DNA of 64,000 nt, from assembly GCF_001050035.1 (NCBI RefSeq), contig NZ_CVTA01000017.1, forward strand, positions 1-64,000, given 5' to 3'. Each line of letters opens with the position of its first letter. The stretch's first letter is position 1. Made by a program: the position numbers and the translations under genes. Positions 46,203 to 55,095 of the stretch are shown here, in pieces. The notes beneath the pieces were generated by a model. The model saw nothing but the letters and a program-made list of their open reading frames with translations. It was not told the origin of the DNA and did not search any database. Origin of the DNA: Mycolicibacterium komanii. Its GTDB lineage: Bacteria; Actinomycetota; Actinomycetes; Mycobacteriales; Mycobacteriaceae.

Positions 46203-47419
46203 CGCACGCACCGCGGCCCGCATTCGTCGACGACGTGCAGAGCGGCTCCGCCGAGGACAGGATGGCCCGGCTGACGCCGATCGTCGACGACCTCAGCAAG
46301 GCCGATGCGGACGCCGAACGCGAGCGGGTGCTGCAGTACGACGCCGTCGGGCGGCTGCGCCACGCCGGGCTGCTCGGCCTGCGGGTCCCCGTCCGCTACG
46401 GTGGTCCAGGAGGGAGCGCTCGCCACGTGCTGTCCACGGTCATCTCGATCGCACGCGGTAGTTCCAATGTGGCACAGGCCCTTCGGCCGCACTTCGGGTT
46501 CGCCGAGCGGCTGCTGAGCAACCGCGCCACCGAGGCCGAACGACGACACTGGTTCCCGCGCATCAACGATGGCACGGTCTTCGGCAACGCCATCACCGAC
46601 GGCAACGGCAAGTCGCCGTCGAGTTCGGAAACCCGCCTCGTTGCCGACGCCGACGGTGTGCTGCGGCTCAACGGCTACAAGTTCTATTCCACGGGAACCC
46701 TTTTCGCCGACCTCATCGCGGTATCCGCCGTCGACGCCGACGGCAGGGACCTGCAGACGATCATCCCGGCGGACCGTGACGGCGTCGAACTCTACGACGA
46801 CTGGGACGGTTTCGGTCAACGCGCCACGGCCAGCGGCGGCACCCGGTTCACCGATGTGATCGTGCATCCGGTGGAGGTGACCACCGTGTCCGACGGTAAG
46901 CACCTCGGGCACGGCACGGCGTTCCTGCAGTTGTATCTGGCTGCCGTGACAGCGGGTATCGCTCACGCGGTCGCCGACGACGCGGTCACCTATGTGCGGA
47001 CGAAGGCGCGCCCGGCCTCGCATTCGCTGGCCGACTCCGCATCCGGGGATCCGTTCGTGTTGGAAGCGGTCGGCAGCATCGCCGCCGACGCTGCCGCCGC
47101 CGAAGCGCTCGTCCTTGCCGCTGCCGACGGCATCGACAGGCTGGTCGACCGCGGCCAACAAGACGATCCGGACGCCCTCGCCGAACTGGCGATCTCGGTG
47201 GCCAAAACGCAGTTGGTCACCGAACGTCTGGCGCTGACGGCCGCCGAGCGGTTGTTCGACACCGGGGGAGCATCGGCCACCGCACGGTCACTGAACCTGG
47301 ACCGACATTGGCGCAACGTCCGAACGATCGCCAGCCACAGCCCGTTGGCCTATAAGGCCCATGCCGCCGGCAACTACGCGGTCAACGGCGTCTGGCCGCC
47401 GGCCAACGGCTACTTCTGA
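46199..47419 (+). CDS. DszC/SfnB-like flavin-dependent monooxygenase
   Basis: A 406-residue protein with the acyl-CoA dehydrogenase fold: AGLLGLRVPVRYGGPGGSARHVLSTVISIARGSSNVAQALRPHFGF, FGNAITDGNGKSPSSSETRL, and LFDTGGASATARSLNLDRHWRNVRTIASHSP at the C-terminus. This ending is typical of the DszC/SfnB/NcnH branch, which uses reduced flavin and oxygen to oxidise sulfur or nitrogen compounds rather than acyl-CoA. Its start overlaps the permease-GS stop (ATGA), so it is co-translated and probably works on the same nitrogen or sulfur source. Confidence 0.82.
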   Translation: MTHAPRPAFVDDVQSGSAEDRMARLTPIVDDLSKADADAERERVLQYDAVGRLRHAGLLGLRVPVRYGGPGGSARHVLSTVISIARGSSNVAQALRPHFGFAERLLSNRATEAERRHWFPRINDGTVFGNAITDGNGKSPSSSETRLVADADGVLRLNGYKFYSTGTLFADLIAVSAVDADGRDLQTIIPADRDGVELYDDWDGFGQRATASGGTRFTDVIVHPVEVTTVSDGKHLGHGTAFLQLYLAAVTAGIAHAVADDAVTYVRTKARPASHSLADSASGDPFVLEAVGSIAADAAAAEALVLAAADGIDRLVDRGQQDDPDALAELAISVAKTQLVTERLALTAAERLFDTGGASATARSLNLDRHWRNVRTIASHSPLAYKAHAAGNYAVNGVWPPANGYF

Positions 47420-47509
47420 GCGCGCGCCGTTTAGGCACGGTCCCGCCCGGGCACACGCAGAATTAGCGGGTTCGTCAATGAGCCGGCTCGACAGATCAAA
47501 GGAGCCGAC

Positions 47510-47986
47510 ATGGATAGCAACGTCATCGTGTGGATTATCGTCGCCATCGCTGTCATCGCCGCCATCGTGCTGGTGGCCGTCGTGGCACGCAATGCGCGCA
47601 ACAAGCGCCGCCGCCTCGAGGCCGAGCGGCTCCGCACCGAGGTCGATCAGAAGTCGCAGCATCTACAGAAGCGCGAGACCGTGGCTCAGGAAACCGAGGC
47701 ACGCGCCCGCGCCGCGCAGGCCGAAGCGGAGGCGAAGGCCGCCGAGGCGGCCCGGCTGCAGGATGCCGCGCGCACGCACCGCGACGCGGTGACTACCAAG
47801 CGCGACGAACTCGACGAACAACGCGCCCGCGCCGATGCCCTGGACCCGACGACCCGCACCTCCGAACCGGTCGCCGATGCGACGCATACCAGGACCGACG
47901 GACTGCGGGACGATTTCGCCGCACGGCCCGACCACACCCGGGCTCCCGACCACACCCGGGCTCCCGAGCAGCAGCACCGGCCGTGA
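47510..47986 (+). CDS. Single-pass membrane protein with coiled coil
   Basis: A 158-residue protein: N-terminal transmembrane segment (about 5-26, VIVWIIVAIAVIAAIVLVAVV), a basic stretch RNARNKRRRLEAERLRTE, then a long charged Ala/Glu/Arg-rich coiled coil (about 38-110) and a disordered tail with a duplicated PDHTRA motif. AAAGGAG precedes the ATG. Mycobacterial membrane proteins of this shape are common; role unknown. The stop overlaps the HAD gene start (GTGA). Confidence 0.75.
   Translation: MDSNVIVWIIVAIAVIAAIVLVAVVARNARNKRRRLEAERLRTEVDQKSQHLQKRETVAQETEARARAAQAEAEAKAAEAARLQDAARTHRDAVTTKRDELDEQRARADALDPTTRTSEPVADATHTRTDGLRDDFAARPDHTRAPDHTRAPEQQHRP
47927..47962 (+). repeat. Two 18-bp direct repeats
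   Basis: CCCGACCACACCCGGGCT occurs twice back to back (47927-47944, 47945-47962), encoding the duplicated PDHTRA tail of the coiled-coil membrane protein. Confidence 0.9.
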
Positions 47987-48681
47987 CCGGCCACGCCAAG
48001 ACCGCATCGGCCGTCCTGTTCGACATCGACGGCACGCTGATCGACTCGAACTACCTGCACGTGCACGCGTGGTACCGGGCGTTCGAGGAGGCCGGCCACC
48101 CGGTCGAGGCCTGGCGGATCCACCGCTCGATCGGCATGGACGGTACGACGCTGGTCGAGACGCTGGCGCCGAACGCCGACGCAGAGGCCCGAAGCCAGGC
48201 CAAGGACCTGCACTCGCGCTACTACAAGGAGCTTGCGCCGCACCTGAGACGGCTGCCCGGCGCCCGCGAACTTCTCGAGGCGGTGCACAAACTCGACATC
48301 CGGGTCGTGCTGGCAACCTCGGCGCCCGAGGAAGAGCTGTGGATGCTGCGCGAGGTGCTCGACAGCGATCACCTCGTGTACGCGGTGACCTCGTCGGAGG
48401 ATGTCGACACCGCCAAACCCGAGCCCGACATCGTTGAGATCGCGCTACAACGCGCAGGGGTCACGGCCGCACACGCGGTGTTCGTCGGTGACTCGGTCTG
48501 GGATGTGGAGGCCTGTCAGCGCGCGGGCGTGGACAGCATCGCCGTGCTCAGCGGGGGAGTCTCGCGCGGAGAGCTCGAAACGGCAGGAGCGCAACGCGTT
48601 TTCGAGCATCCGCTGGAGCTCTGCCAGCATCTCGACGACACGTCGATCGCCGCGCTGGCCAACATCGTGGGTGCTCGCTGA
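47983..48681 (+). CDS. HAD-family phosphatase
   Basis: A 232-residue haloacid dehalogenase-type phosphohydrolase: VLFDIDGTLIDSN (nucleophile Asp and acid/base Asp), LPGARELLEAVHKLDIRVVLATSAP (motif II), TAKPEPDIVEIAL (Lys of motif III) and VFVGDSVWDVEACQRAG (motif IV). Size and cap fit beta-phosphoglucomutase/phosphoglycolate phosphatase-like enzymes; substrate not known. GTG start overlaps the upstream stop. Confidence 0.92.
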   Translation: MTGHAKTASAVLFDIDGTLIDSNYLHVHAWYRAFEEAGHPVEAWRIHRSIGMDGTTLVETLAPNADAEARSQAKDLHSRYYKELAPHLRRLPGARELLEAVHKLDIRVVLATSAPEEELWMLREVLDSDHLVYAVTSSEDVDTAKPEPDIVEIALQRAGVTAAHAVFVGDSVWDVEACQRAGVDSIAVLSGGVSRGELETAGAQRVFEHPLELCQHLDDTSIAALANIVGAR

Positions 48682-48703
48682 CCAGCGCCCGCGAGGCCGT
48701 CGG

Positions 48704-49348
48704 TCACCCATTGAGGAGCTGACGACACAGGCTCGCGGCCAACCAGGTCTCGAACCGTTTCGACGACCATCCGCGCACTCCCACCAGGCGGTCGTAGAGC
48801 AGGGGATCGGCCGACAACCACGCGATATCCGCCGCATCGGCCCGTTTCAGTGCGCGGTCGAGCGCCCCCAACTGCGCGAGCCGATCGACGATGCGGCGCG
48901 CACCGTCGAGCCGCTGCCGCTCGAAGCGCGCCGCCAGCGTCCGCGCCTCGGCGTCCGTCCCCGCGGCGATTTCCAGCGCCGCGAACAACCGGGCTGTGCG
49001 CGCGTCGATCGCGGTGATGACGCCCGCCCACCTACGCAGCAGGGTGGCGGCGTCGGTTTCGGCAAGCAGCGCGCGCATCTCGTCGCGATCGGTCAACGCA
49101 ACCGGCGCGTCATCGCCGGCGACCGCCCACTCCATCGCCACCCTCAAGAGATCCACCTTGCTGCCGACCGAGCTGAAGACGGTCTTTCGGCTCACGCCGG
49201 CGGCAGCCGCGACAGCGTCGATGGTCGTTGCCGCATAGCCCTGCTCGACGAACAACCGCTGCGCGGTCTCGATGATCCTGCGCCGCGTCTGTCCTGCCTG
49301 CACGGCCCGCAACTGTGACGAGTAGCGCCGCTTGACAGAGTCCGACAT
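48704..49348 (-). CDS. TetR-family regulator
   Basis: A 214-residue TetR protein: RRRIIETAQRLFVEQGYAATTIDAVAAAAGVSRKTVFSSVGSKVDLLRVA is the helix-turn-helix. The C-terminal ligand domain has PLLYDRLVGVRGWSSKRFETWLAASLCRQLL. It is divergent from the FAD monooxygenase gene with a nested palindrome in the 54-base gap, so it most likely represses that gene and itself. Longer in-frame sequence upstream of 49348 crosses the palindrome and is not coding. Confidence 0.9.
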   Translation of the reverse strand: MSDSVKRRYSSQLRAVQAGQTRRRIIETAQRLFVEQGYAATTIDAVAAAAGVSRKTVFSSVGSKVDLLRVAMEWAVAGDDAPVALTDRDEMRALLAETDAATLLRRWAGVITAIDARTARLFAALEIAAGTDAEARTLAARFERQRLDGARRIVDRLAQLGALDRALKRADAADIAWLSADPLLYDRLVGVRGWSSKRFETWLAASLCRQLLNG

Positions 49349-49351
49349 TCG

Positions 49352-49388
49352 GGTAACCCTTCGTATATTGAATACACCATAGGTTACC
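49352..49388. promoter_or_regulatory. Nested palindromic operator
   Basis: Outer arms GGTAACC (49352-49358) and GGTTACC (49382-49388) enclose an inner GTAT-ATTGA-ATAC (49363-49375); both are centred within one base of 49370. It fills the gap between the divergent TetR and monooxygenase genes. Confidence 0.65.
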
Positions 49389-49402
49389 TGAAAAGAGATG
49401 TG

Positions 49403-50731
49403 ATGAGAACCATCGTCGTCGGCGCCGGGCCGGCCGGGCTCTACAGCGCGATCGTCTTGGCCCGCCGTGGCCGCGAGGTCCTCGTCGTCGACCGCGACCC
49501 CGGCCCACCCGAACGTGGGTGGTGGCGGCGTCGCGGGGTGATGCAGTTTCACCAGGCCCACACGTTCCGTCGCCAAGTGATCGACGCGCTGGCGGCTGAG
49601 ATGCCCGACGTGCTCGACGCGTTGCACGCCGCGGGTGCCGTGACCGCGACGGACGACCGTGGCCGAGCGGTTGGCCTGCTGTGCCGCAGGATGACCTTCG
49701 ACCGGGTGCTCTGGGCCCACGCCGTCGCGCATCGCAACGTCGCCTTCCACACGGGAAACGTCGATGAGGTGCACGCGGGCCGAACCGGCGGCGTCGCGGT
49801 CGAGGTCGGAACCACGACGCTGGAAGCCGATCTGGTGCTGGACGCGTCGGGGCGCGACAGCCGCTTCACACGATCGATACGCCCGCCGGTCAGCGGCAAG
49901 GAGTGCGGCGCGGCCTACGTGAGCCGGCAGTACCAACTGCACCGGACTGCCACACCACCGCCGATGTCGATGCCGTTCGGGACGGTGCTGTCCCTGTCCG
50001 GGTACTGGGCCCTGGCGTATCTGCACGACAACGGCGCGTTCTCGGTGACGATCGTGCACGACGGCACCGATCCGCGAATGCGCCTCCTGCGGCACCCGGA
50101 CATCTTCGAAGCCGTCGTACGCGAGATCCCGTCACTCTCCGAATGGATCGAACCGTCACGAAGCCGCGCGCTCACCGGGATCATGCCGGGATCGCGCCTG
50201 TACAACGGCTACCGCGGGCAACGCGACGACACGGGACATGTTCCACTGCCCGGGCTCGTCTCGCTCGGCGACGCGGTTTGTACGACCACTCCGCTCGCCG
50301 GTCGTGGCGTGGCGCTCGCGTTGATGCAGGCGCGCGAGCTGATGTCGATCCTCGACTTCAGCGGCGACGATATCCACGGCGCAACAGCAGAATTCGATGA
50401 ATGGTGCGCAACCCACATCCGGCCGTGGTACGACGACCACCTCTACGCCGACGCCGAACGAATGCGGCGCTGGTCAGGCCACGACGTCGATCTGACCAAA
50501 CCGTTGCCGTCCGATCTGATCGTCGCCGCGGCCGACGCCGACCCGGAACTGGGGGCGATTGTCGCACCGTACGTCACGATGGACGCACGCCCCGACAGCC
50601 TTCGCGTTGCCGAATCGCACGCCAGAAGGCGCTACGAAAACGGTTGGCGCCCAGCACCTGCCGCGGGTCCGAGCCGCGATGACCTCATCGAGCTCGTGAC
50701 GGAGGCGTCCAGGACACCGGTAAGCGCTTGA
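49403..50731 (+). CDS. FAD-dependent monooxygenase/oxidoreductase
   Basis: A 442-residue flavoprotein: TIVVGAGPAGLYSAIVLARRGREVLVVDRDPG is the dinucleotide-binding Rossmann fold, VLDASGRDSRF and PGLVSLGDAVCTTTPLAGRGVALALMQARELM are the second and third FAD motifs (GD motif) of aromatic hydroxylase-like enzymes. GTG 49400 or ATG 49403 starts it. Its 3' end overlaps the convergent P450 gene by 47 bases. Probably repressed by the divergent TetR; substrate unknown. Confidence 0.85.
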   Translation: MRTIVVGAGPAGLYSAIVLARRGREVLVVDRDPGPPERGWWRRRGVMQFHQAHTFRRQVIDALAAEMPDVLDALHAAGAVTATDDRGRAVGLLCRRMTFDRVLWAHAVAHRNVAFHTGNVDEVHAGRTGGVAVEVGTTTLEADLVLDASGRDSRFTRSIRPPVSGKECGAAYVSRQYQLHRTATPPPMSMPFGTVLSLSGYWALAYLHDNGAFSVTIVHDGTDPRMRLLRHPDIFEAVVREIPSLSEWIEPSRSRALTGIMPGSRLYNGYRGQRDDTGHVPLPGLVSLGDAVCTTTPLAGRGVALALMQARELMSILDFSGDDIHGATAEFDEWCATHIRPWYDDHLYADAERMRRWSGHDVDLTKPLPSDLIVAAADADPELGAIVAPYVTMDARPDSLRVAESHARRRYENGWRPAPAAGPSRDDLIELVTEASRTPVSA

Positions 50732-52004
50732 TCCCGTGAATGAACGGCGACAGTAACCGCGCCGGTTCCTCGGTGGCGGCGATGTCGGGTATCTGCCGGT
50801 GCAACTCCTCGAACACGACGCTGATCTCGCGCCGAGCGAGGTTGGCGCCCAGGCAGAAATGCGCCCCTCCACCGCCGAAGCCGGCGTGCGGGTTGGGGTT
50901 GCGGGTCACGTCGAACGTCCAGGGGTCGGCGAATTTGTCCTCGTCCCGGTTCGCCGAGCAGTACCACAGGGTCGCCTTGTCGCCCGCGGCCATCTTGACC
51001 CCGCTGAGTTCGCAGTCCTCGGTGAGCGTGCGACGCATGTAGTTCACCGGGAACGCCCACCGGACGATCTCCTCGACCGCGGTGGGGGCGACGGCCTCGT
51101 AATCGGCCCACCAGCGCTCGCGCTCGCGGGGATAGCGTGTCAGCGCCAGCACGCCGTGGCTGATCGCGTTACGGGTGGTCTCGTTGCCCGCCACCACCAA
51201 CAAGATGAAGAACGACGCGATCTCGGCCGACGTCAGGCGCTCACCGTCGACCTCGGCCTCCACCAGCGCTGTGGTCAGATCCTCGTGGGGGTGGGTGCGA
51301 CGGTCCTCGGCGTGCGCTGTCGCGTAGGCGCCGATGTCCATCGCGACCTTGACGAATTCCTCGTAGTCCTGGGCGATGTCTTTGTCCCCGAACCCGAGAA
51401 TGACGTTGGTCCAGTGAAAGATCTGCTGATGGTCGTCCTCCGGGATGCCCATCATGTCGCAGATCACCTGCAGCGGCAGCGGTCCGGCCAGCTCCGCGAC
51501 GACTTCTCCGTGGCCGTCCGGATGTTCGGCGATCATCGTCTCGACCAGGCGCCGCGCCCGGTCCCGGACGGAGGCCTCGGTGCGCGCCACCACCCGCGGG
51601 GTGAACGCCCGGCTGACGATGTTGCGCAGCCTGAGGTGGCGAGGATCGTCGGTGACGATCATCGAGCCGAAGTACTCGCTCAACTCCGGATTCGCATCGT
51701 TGATCGTGATGCTCGGGCTCGAGCTGAAGATGTGCGGATGCCGGCTGGCGTACCAGACGTCGTCGAACTTGGTCAGCGCCCAGTGGCCCGGGCCTTCCTC
51801 CACGCCGGGTGTCTCCAACGGCTTGTGAAACGACACCGGCGCCTCGCGGCGCAGCGTGGCGAATGCGCCGTCACGAAAATCGTCGGGCTTGACCCAGAAG
51901 CTCCACGAGCTCAGGTCGACCTCGGACAGCGGGACCTCGGGCGGAGGGGCGCCGTTGTCTCGGACCAGGTGCGCGCCGAACACGGGCGGTATCGCGGTGT
52001 CCAC
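50685..52004 (-). CDS. Cytochrome P450
   Basis: A 439-residue soluble P450: I-helix VVAGNETTRNAISHG, K-helix ExxR in AVEEIVRWAFPVNYMRRT, and the haem loop GFGGGGAHFCLGANLARREI with the thiolate Cys near residue 380. The MRRT and long N-terminal part (VPLSEVDLSSWSFW) resemble the CYP124/125/142-like mycobacterial clade that hydroxylates lipids and sterols, but subfamily cannot be fixed by eye. GTG start. The next leftward upstream gene is an NTF2-fold protein. Confidence 0.93.
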   Translation of the reverse strand: MDTAIPPVFGAHLVRDNGAPPPEVPLSEVDLSSWSFWVKPDDFRDGAFATLRREAPVSFHKPLETPGVEEGPGHWALTKFDDVWYASRHPHIFSSSPSITINDANPELSEYFGSMIVTDDPRHLRLRNIVSRAFTPRVVARTEASVRDRARRLVETMIAEHPDGHGEVVAELAGPLPLQVICDMMGIPEDDHQQIFHWTNVILGFGDKDIAQDYEEFVKVAMDIGAYATAHAEDRRTHPHEDLTTALVEAEVDGERLTSAEIASFFILLVVAGNETTRNAISHGVLALTRYPRERERWWADYEAVAPTAVEEIVRWAFPVNYMRRTLTEDCELSGVKMAAGDKATLWYCSANRDEDKFADPWTFDVTRNPNPHAGFGGGGAHFCLGANLARREISVVFEELHRQIPDIAATEEPARLLSPFIHGIKRLPVSWTPPSRAR

Positions 52005-52067
52005 CCGTTCGAGGGTAGGCCGATATCGGCCCGGGGAAGGCGAATCCGCCCGCAGTCGCCAGACTGC

Positions 52068-52571
52068 CTACGACAACTGCCAGTTCATGTTCTTGGCGAA
52101 TACGCGGGCGTCGTCGGAGATGGTCCCGAGTTCGTGACAACGCTGGATGTAGCCCTGCACCATCACCAGGAAGTTCATCGGGTTGTAGGCGTCCTCTTCA
52201 TAGCTCCACTTCCCGTCACCGGCGTACCGCAGCACCGTGATCACCGGAGTGCCGTGCACGCTGCCGTCGCCCGGATCCTTCATCGTGTTGACGTTGCGGT
52301 TGATCACCCAGCCCTTGTCGACGTCGATCGAATACCACTCGACCGGATAGAGGGGCATCTCGCTGCCGGGAAACATGTTCATCGTCGAGACGATCCAGTC
52401 ACGGATGGTCTCTCGGCCCGACATGTTGCCGAGAGCATGTTCGACGTAGGTCGCGTCCTCGGTGAAGTGATCGGCATAGCTCGACCAGTCCCACGTCTTA
52501 CCGATGTCGACCACCGCGTCCTGATACGCGTGAAACGCCTCGTCGATCTCCTCACGTGACCACTGACCCAT
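52068..52571 (-). CDS. NTF2/SnoaL-like protein
   Basis: A 167-residue NTF2-fold protein: EIDEAFHAYQDAVVDIGKTWDWSSYADHFTEDATYVEHALGNMSGRETIRDWI and PLYPVEWYSIDVDKGWVINRNVNTM. Proteins of this type often accompany mycobacterial P450 and steroid-catabolic genes. It precedes the P450 gene by 63 bases on the same strand. No catalytic residues can be named. Confidence 0.8.
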   Translation of the reverse strand: MGQWSREEIDEAFHAYQDAVVDIGKTWDWSSYADHFTEDATYVEHALGNMSGRETIRDWIVSTMNMFPGSEMPLYPVEWYSIDVDKGWVINRNVNTMKDPGDGSVHGTPVITVLRYAGDGKWSYEEDAYNPMNFLVMVQGYIQRCHELGTISDDARVFAKNMNWQLS

Positions 52572-52641
52572 CGGAGGCTCCCTCCGCTCGCGGCTGAACA
52601 GGCACCGTTCTATCAGAGGTGTCGGCGTCGCCGAAGCGGTT

Positions 52642-54081
52642 TCACGAGACGGTCAAAGTTCGCGTCTGCGACCAGATCCGGTCCCAGGGCTCCCGGCGCT
52701 CGGTCATCAGGTATGCCCGCATCTCGTCGCCGACGTCGCCGACGACCCGCACCTCGGCAAAGAAGGGGCGCAGGGCATCCGGCGCCCGGCCGATGAAGAG
52801 CGCGGTGTCGCGGTCCTCCGATGGTGGCGGGAAGTAGCCGTAACTGCGACTGGTGCTGAACGCCTGCGGCAAGTCGTACCGGTCCGCGTATCCGTCGGCG
52901 TATGCGGCGACGATGTAGGACTCGCCGATCAGTACCGTGCGGTCACGCTGTTCGTCGGGCAGCTGATGAAAAGCGTCCGCGGCCTGTGCGACGATCCGCT
53001 CACCGGTCTCGTCGTCCACGATCATCACCGAAAGCGCCACCGTCGCAACGGCCAACGCCGCACTCGCCGCATAGACCGGCCACACCAGCCAGCGCCGTCG
53101 AACCGTTCCCGCCAACCGGCGCTGCTGCAGTCCCAACGCTCCCACCGCAGCCAGCGGTGCGTACAGACCGGCGAGGTAGTACGGCCGTCCGGCGGTGGCC
53201 ACGAACAGGACGAACAGCACCGCGAACGTCACACCGAGAAACCGGTAGTCGCGCATCTGCGGATCGCGAAGCCGCCACAGCCCGTAGAGCATCAGCGCGA
53301 CACCAGCGACGCCGGCGAACGCGATGATCTGCACCGCGATGCTGGCCCTGCCGCCGTACAGCGCCTCCGCCTCGCCGGCCACCACCGGCGCCATCTGCAG
53401 TTGCGGCCAGCCGTGGCCGGCCTGCCACAGGAGCGTCGGTGCGGCGATCAGCACCGCAACCCCGGCTCCCACCCACAGCATCGGACGGCGCAACAACTCG
53501 CGCGGGCCGACCGCGGCTACCGCCGCGAGCAACACGACGCACAGCACGACGACCTGGAACTTGGTGAGCGCGGCGATACCGACGACCACACCGGCCGCCA
53601 GCAGCAATCGGTCCTCGCGCAACCGGATCCAGCGCACCAGCAACCACACCAGAAGTAACCACTGCACGGGCTCGAGCGAGTACGGCGTCAACCAGTGTCC
53701 GGCCAATGCGGTCCAGATCGCGGTGGCTTGTGCGGCAGCGGTGAAACCCTGTGCGCGGCGGTCGCATCCGAGTTCGCGGGCGATCAGGGCGGCAAGGACC
53801 ACGGCGCCCGCGGTGGCGAACACCGCGGGAATGCGCAGGGCGATGAGCGATCCCGGCGCGAGGGTGTCCATCATCGCGGCGAGCGCCGGCGCGACGGGTG
53901 GTTGATCCGCCGACCCCCAGTCGAGGTGCTTGCGGCCGATCGCCAGCATGTACACCTCGTCGAACCAGTAATCCTTTCCCAAAATTCCTGCAACACAATG
54001 CAGTACAGCGGTCACCGCTGCGATCGGCACCACCACCGAGGAGGCGAATCCGAAGATGGGCCGAAGACGCGTCGCAACCAC
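52642..54081 (-). CDS. GT39-family (PMT/ArnT-like) glycosyltransferase
   Basis: A 479-residue membrane protein with about ten hydrophobic segments. DYWFDEVYMLAIGRKHLDWGSADQPPVAPALAAMM contains the acidic catalytic Asp-Glu of the GT-C superfamily and the PP motif of the ArnT-like loop. After about residue 380 a soluble domain follows (DDETGERIVAQAADAFHQLPDEQRDRTVLIGESYIVAAYADGYADRYDLP). It would use a polyprenyl-phosphate sugar on the outer face of the membrane. GTG 54081 is the start; longer upstream frame runs antisense to the esterase gene and is rejected. Confidence 0.82.
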   Translation of the reverse strand: MVATRLRPIFGFASSVVVPIAAVTAVLHCVAGILGKDYWFDEVYMLAIGRKHLDWGSADQPPVAPALAAMMDTLAPGSLIALRIPAVFATAGAVVLAALIARELGCDRRAQGFTAAAQATAIWTALAGHWLTPYSLEPVQWLLLVWLLVRWIRLREDRLLLAAGVVVGIAALTKFQVVVLCVVLLAAVAAVGPRELLRRPMLWVGAGVAVLIAAPTLLWQAGHGWPQLQMAPVVAGEAEALYGGRASIAVQIIAFAGVAGVALMLYGLWRLRDPQMRDYRFLGVTFAVLFVLFVATAGRPYYLAGLYAPLAAVGALGLQQRRLAGTVRRRWLVWPVYAASAALAVATVALSVMIVDDETGERIVAQAADAFHQLPDEQRDRTVLIGESYIVAAYADGYADRYDLPQAFSTSRSYGYFPPPSEDRDTALFIGRAPDALRPFFAEVRVVGDVGDEMRAYLMTERREPWDRIWSQTRTLTVS

Positions 54082-54105
54082 GCTCGGCCACGATAGTGTG
54101 CCCGC

Positions 54106-55065
54106 ATGACCCTCGGCATCGACGCCCAGATACTCGAGGAGATGGCGCCGCTGCTTGCCGCGGTCGGCGACGTCGACCCGGCGCCGGTCGGTGACGTCGA
54201 GACGCGGCGCGTCAACGGTCATCGGATGTTCGACACCGTCGCGGGCCAGCGGGCCCCCGCCGCCGGTGTGGAGGTCTCCCAGCACTCGTTGACCACCGAC
54301 GACGGGGCAACGCTGGCGCTCGGGTGGTATCAGCGCAGCGGGGACCAGCCGGGCAGCGCGGCGCTGTACCTGCACGGCGGGGGCATGATCTTCGGGCTCG
54401 AACACATCGGGCGGATCTACGACCTCGCGGTACGCGACTACGTCGCGGCGTCCGGGGTGCCGATGCTGGTGGTCGACTACCGCGTGGCACCCGAACATCC
54501 GCACCCCACTCCGGTCGAGGACTGCTACTCCGCGCTGCGCTGGCTGGCCGCCAACGCCGCGACGCTGGGCGTCGACCCTGACCGGCTCGCGGTGATGGGT
54601 GACAGCGCCGGAGGAGGCCTGGCCGCGGCGGTGTGCCTTCTGGCCCGCGATCGCGGCGGGCCCGCGGTCGCACAACAGATCCTGATCTACCCGATGCTCG
54701 ACGATCGCGCCGCGACACCCGATTCCAGCCTGCTGCCGTACTTGACGTGGACGTATGACGACAACGTCACCGGGTGGGGCGCGCTGCTGGGCGCCGACGC
54801 GGGGTCGGACTCGGTATCGCCGTACGCGGCACCCGCCCGCGCCGCGGACCTCAGCGGACTTCCCGACACCTACCTCGACGTCGGCGATCTCGACATCTTC
54901 CGCAAAGAGGACATCTCCTATGCGACCCGCCTCGCCGACGCGGGGGTGCCCACCGAACTGCACGTGTATCCGGGCTGCCCGCACGCGTTCGAAGCGCTAG
55001 CGCGTTCGGCCGGCGTGTCGAAGCGCGCGCTCAGCGATCGCGTCCGGCGCCTACGCAGCCTCTGA
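54106..55065 (+). CDS. HSL-family esterase/lipase
   Basis: A 319-residue alpha/beta hydrolase of the hormone-sensitive lipase family: oxyanion motif LYLHGGGMIFG, YRVAPEHPHP, nucleophile in VMGDSAGGGLAA, acid Asp in YLDVGDLDIF and His in GCPHAFE. Mycobacterial Lip proteins of this type act on short or medium acyl esters. Divergent from the GT39 gene with 24 bases between starts, so the promoters overlap. Confidence 0.92.
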   Translation: MTLGIDAQILEEMAPLLAAVGDVDPAPVGDVETRRVNGHRMFDTVAGQRAPAAGVEVSQHSLTTDDGATLALGWYQRSGDQPGSAALYLHGGGMIFGLEHIGRIYDLAVRDYVAASGVPMLVVDYRVAPEHPHPTPVEDCYSALRWLAANAATLGVDPDRLAVMGDSAGGGLAAAVCLLARDRGGPAVAQQILIYPMLDDRAATPDSSLLPYLTWTYDDNVTGWGALLGADAGSDSVSPYAAPARAADLSGLPDTYLDVGDLDIFRKEDISYATRLADAGVPTELHVYPGCPHAFEALARSAGVSKRALSDRVRRLRSL

Positions 55066-55095
55066 TCCCGTTGGGCGACAACGGGTCCTTCGCGG

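Noticed and set aside
54082..54984. Extension of the GT39 frame by about 300 codons to 54984.
   Set aside because: It runs antisense through the HSL esterase with shadow-like composition; GTG 54081 begins the membrane protein.
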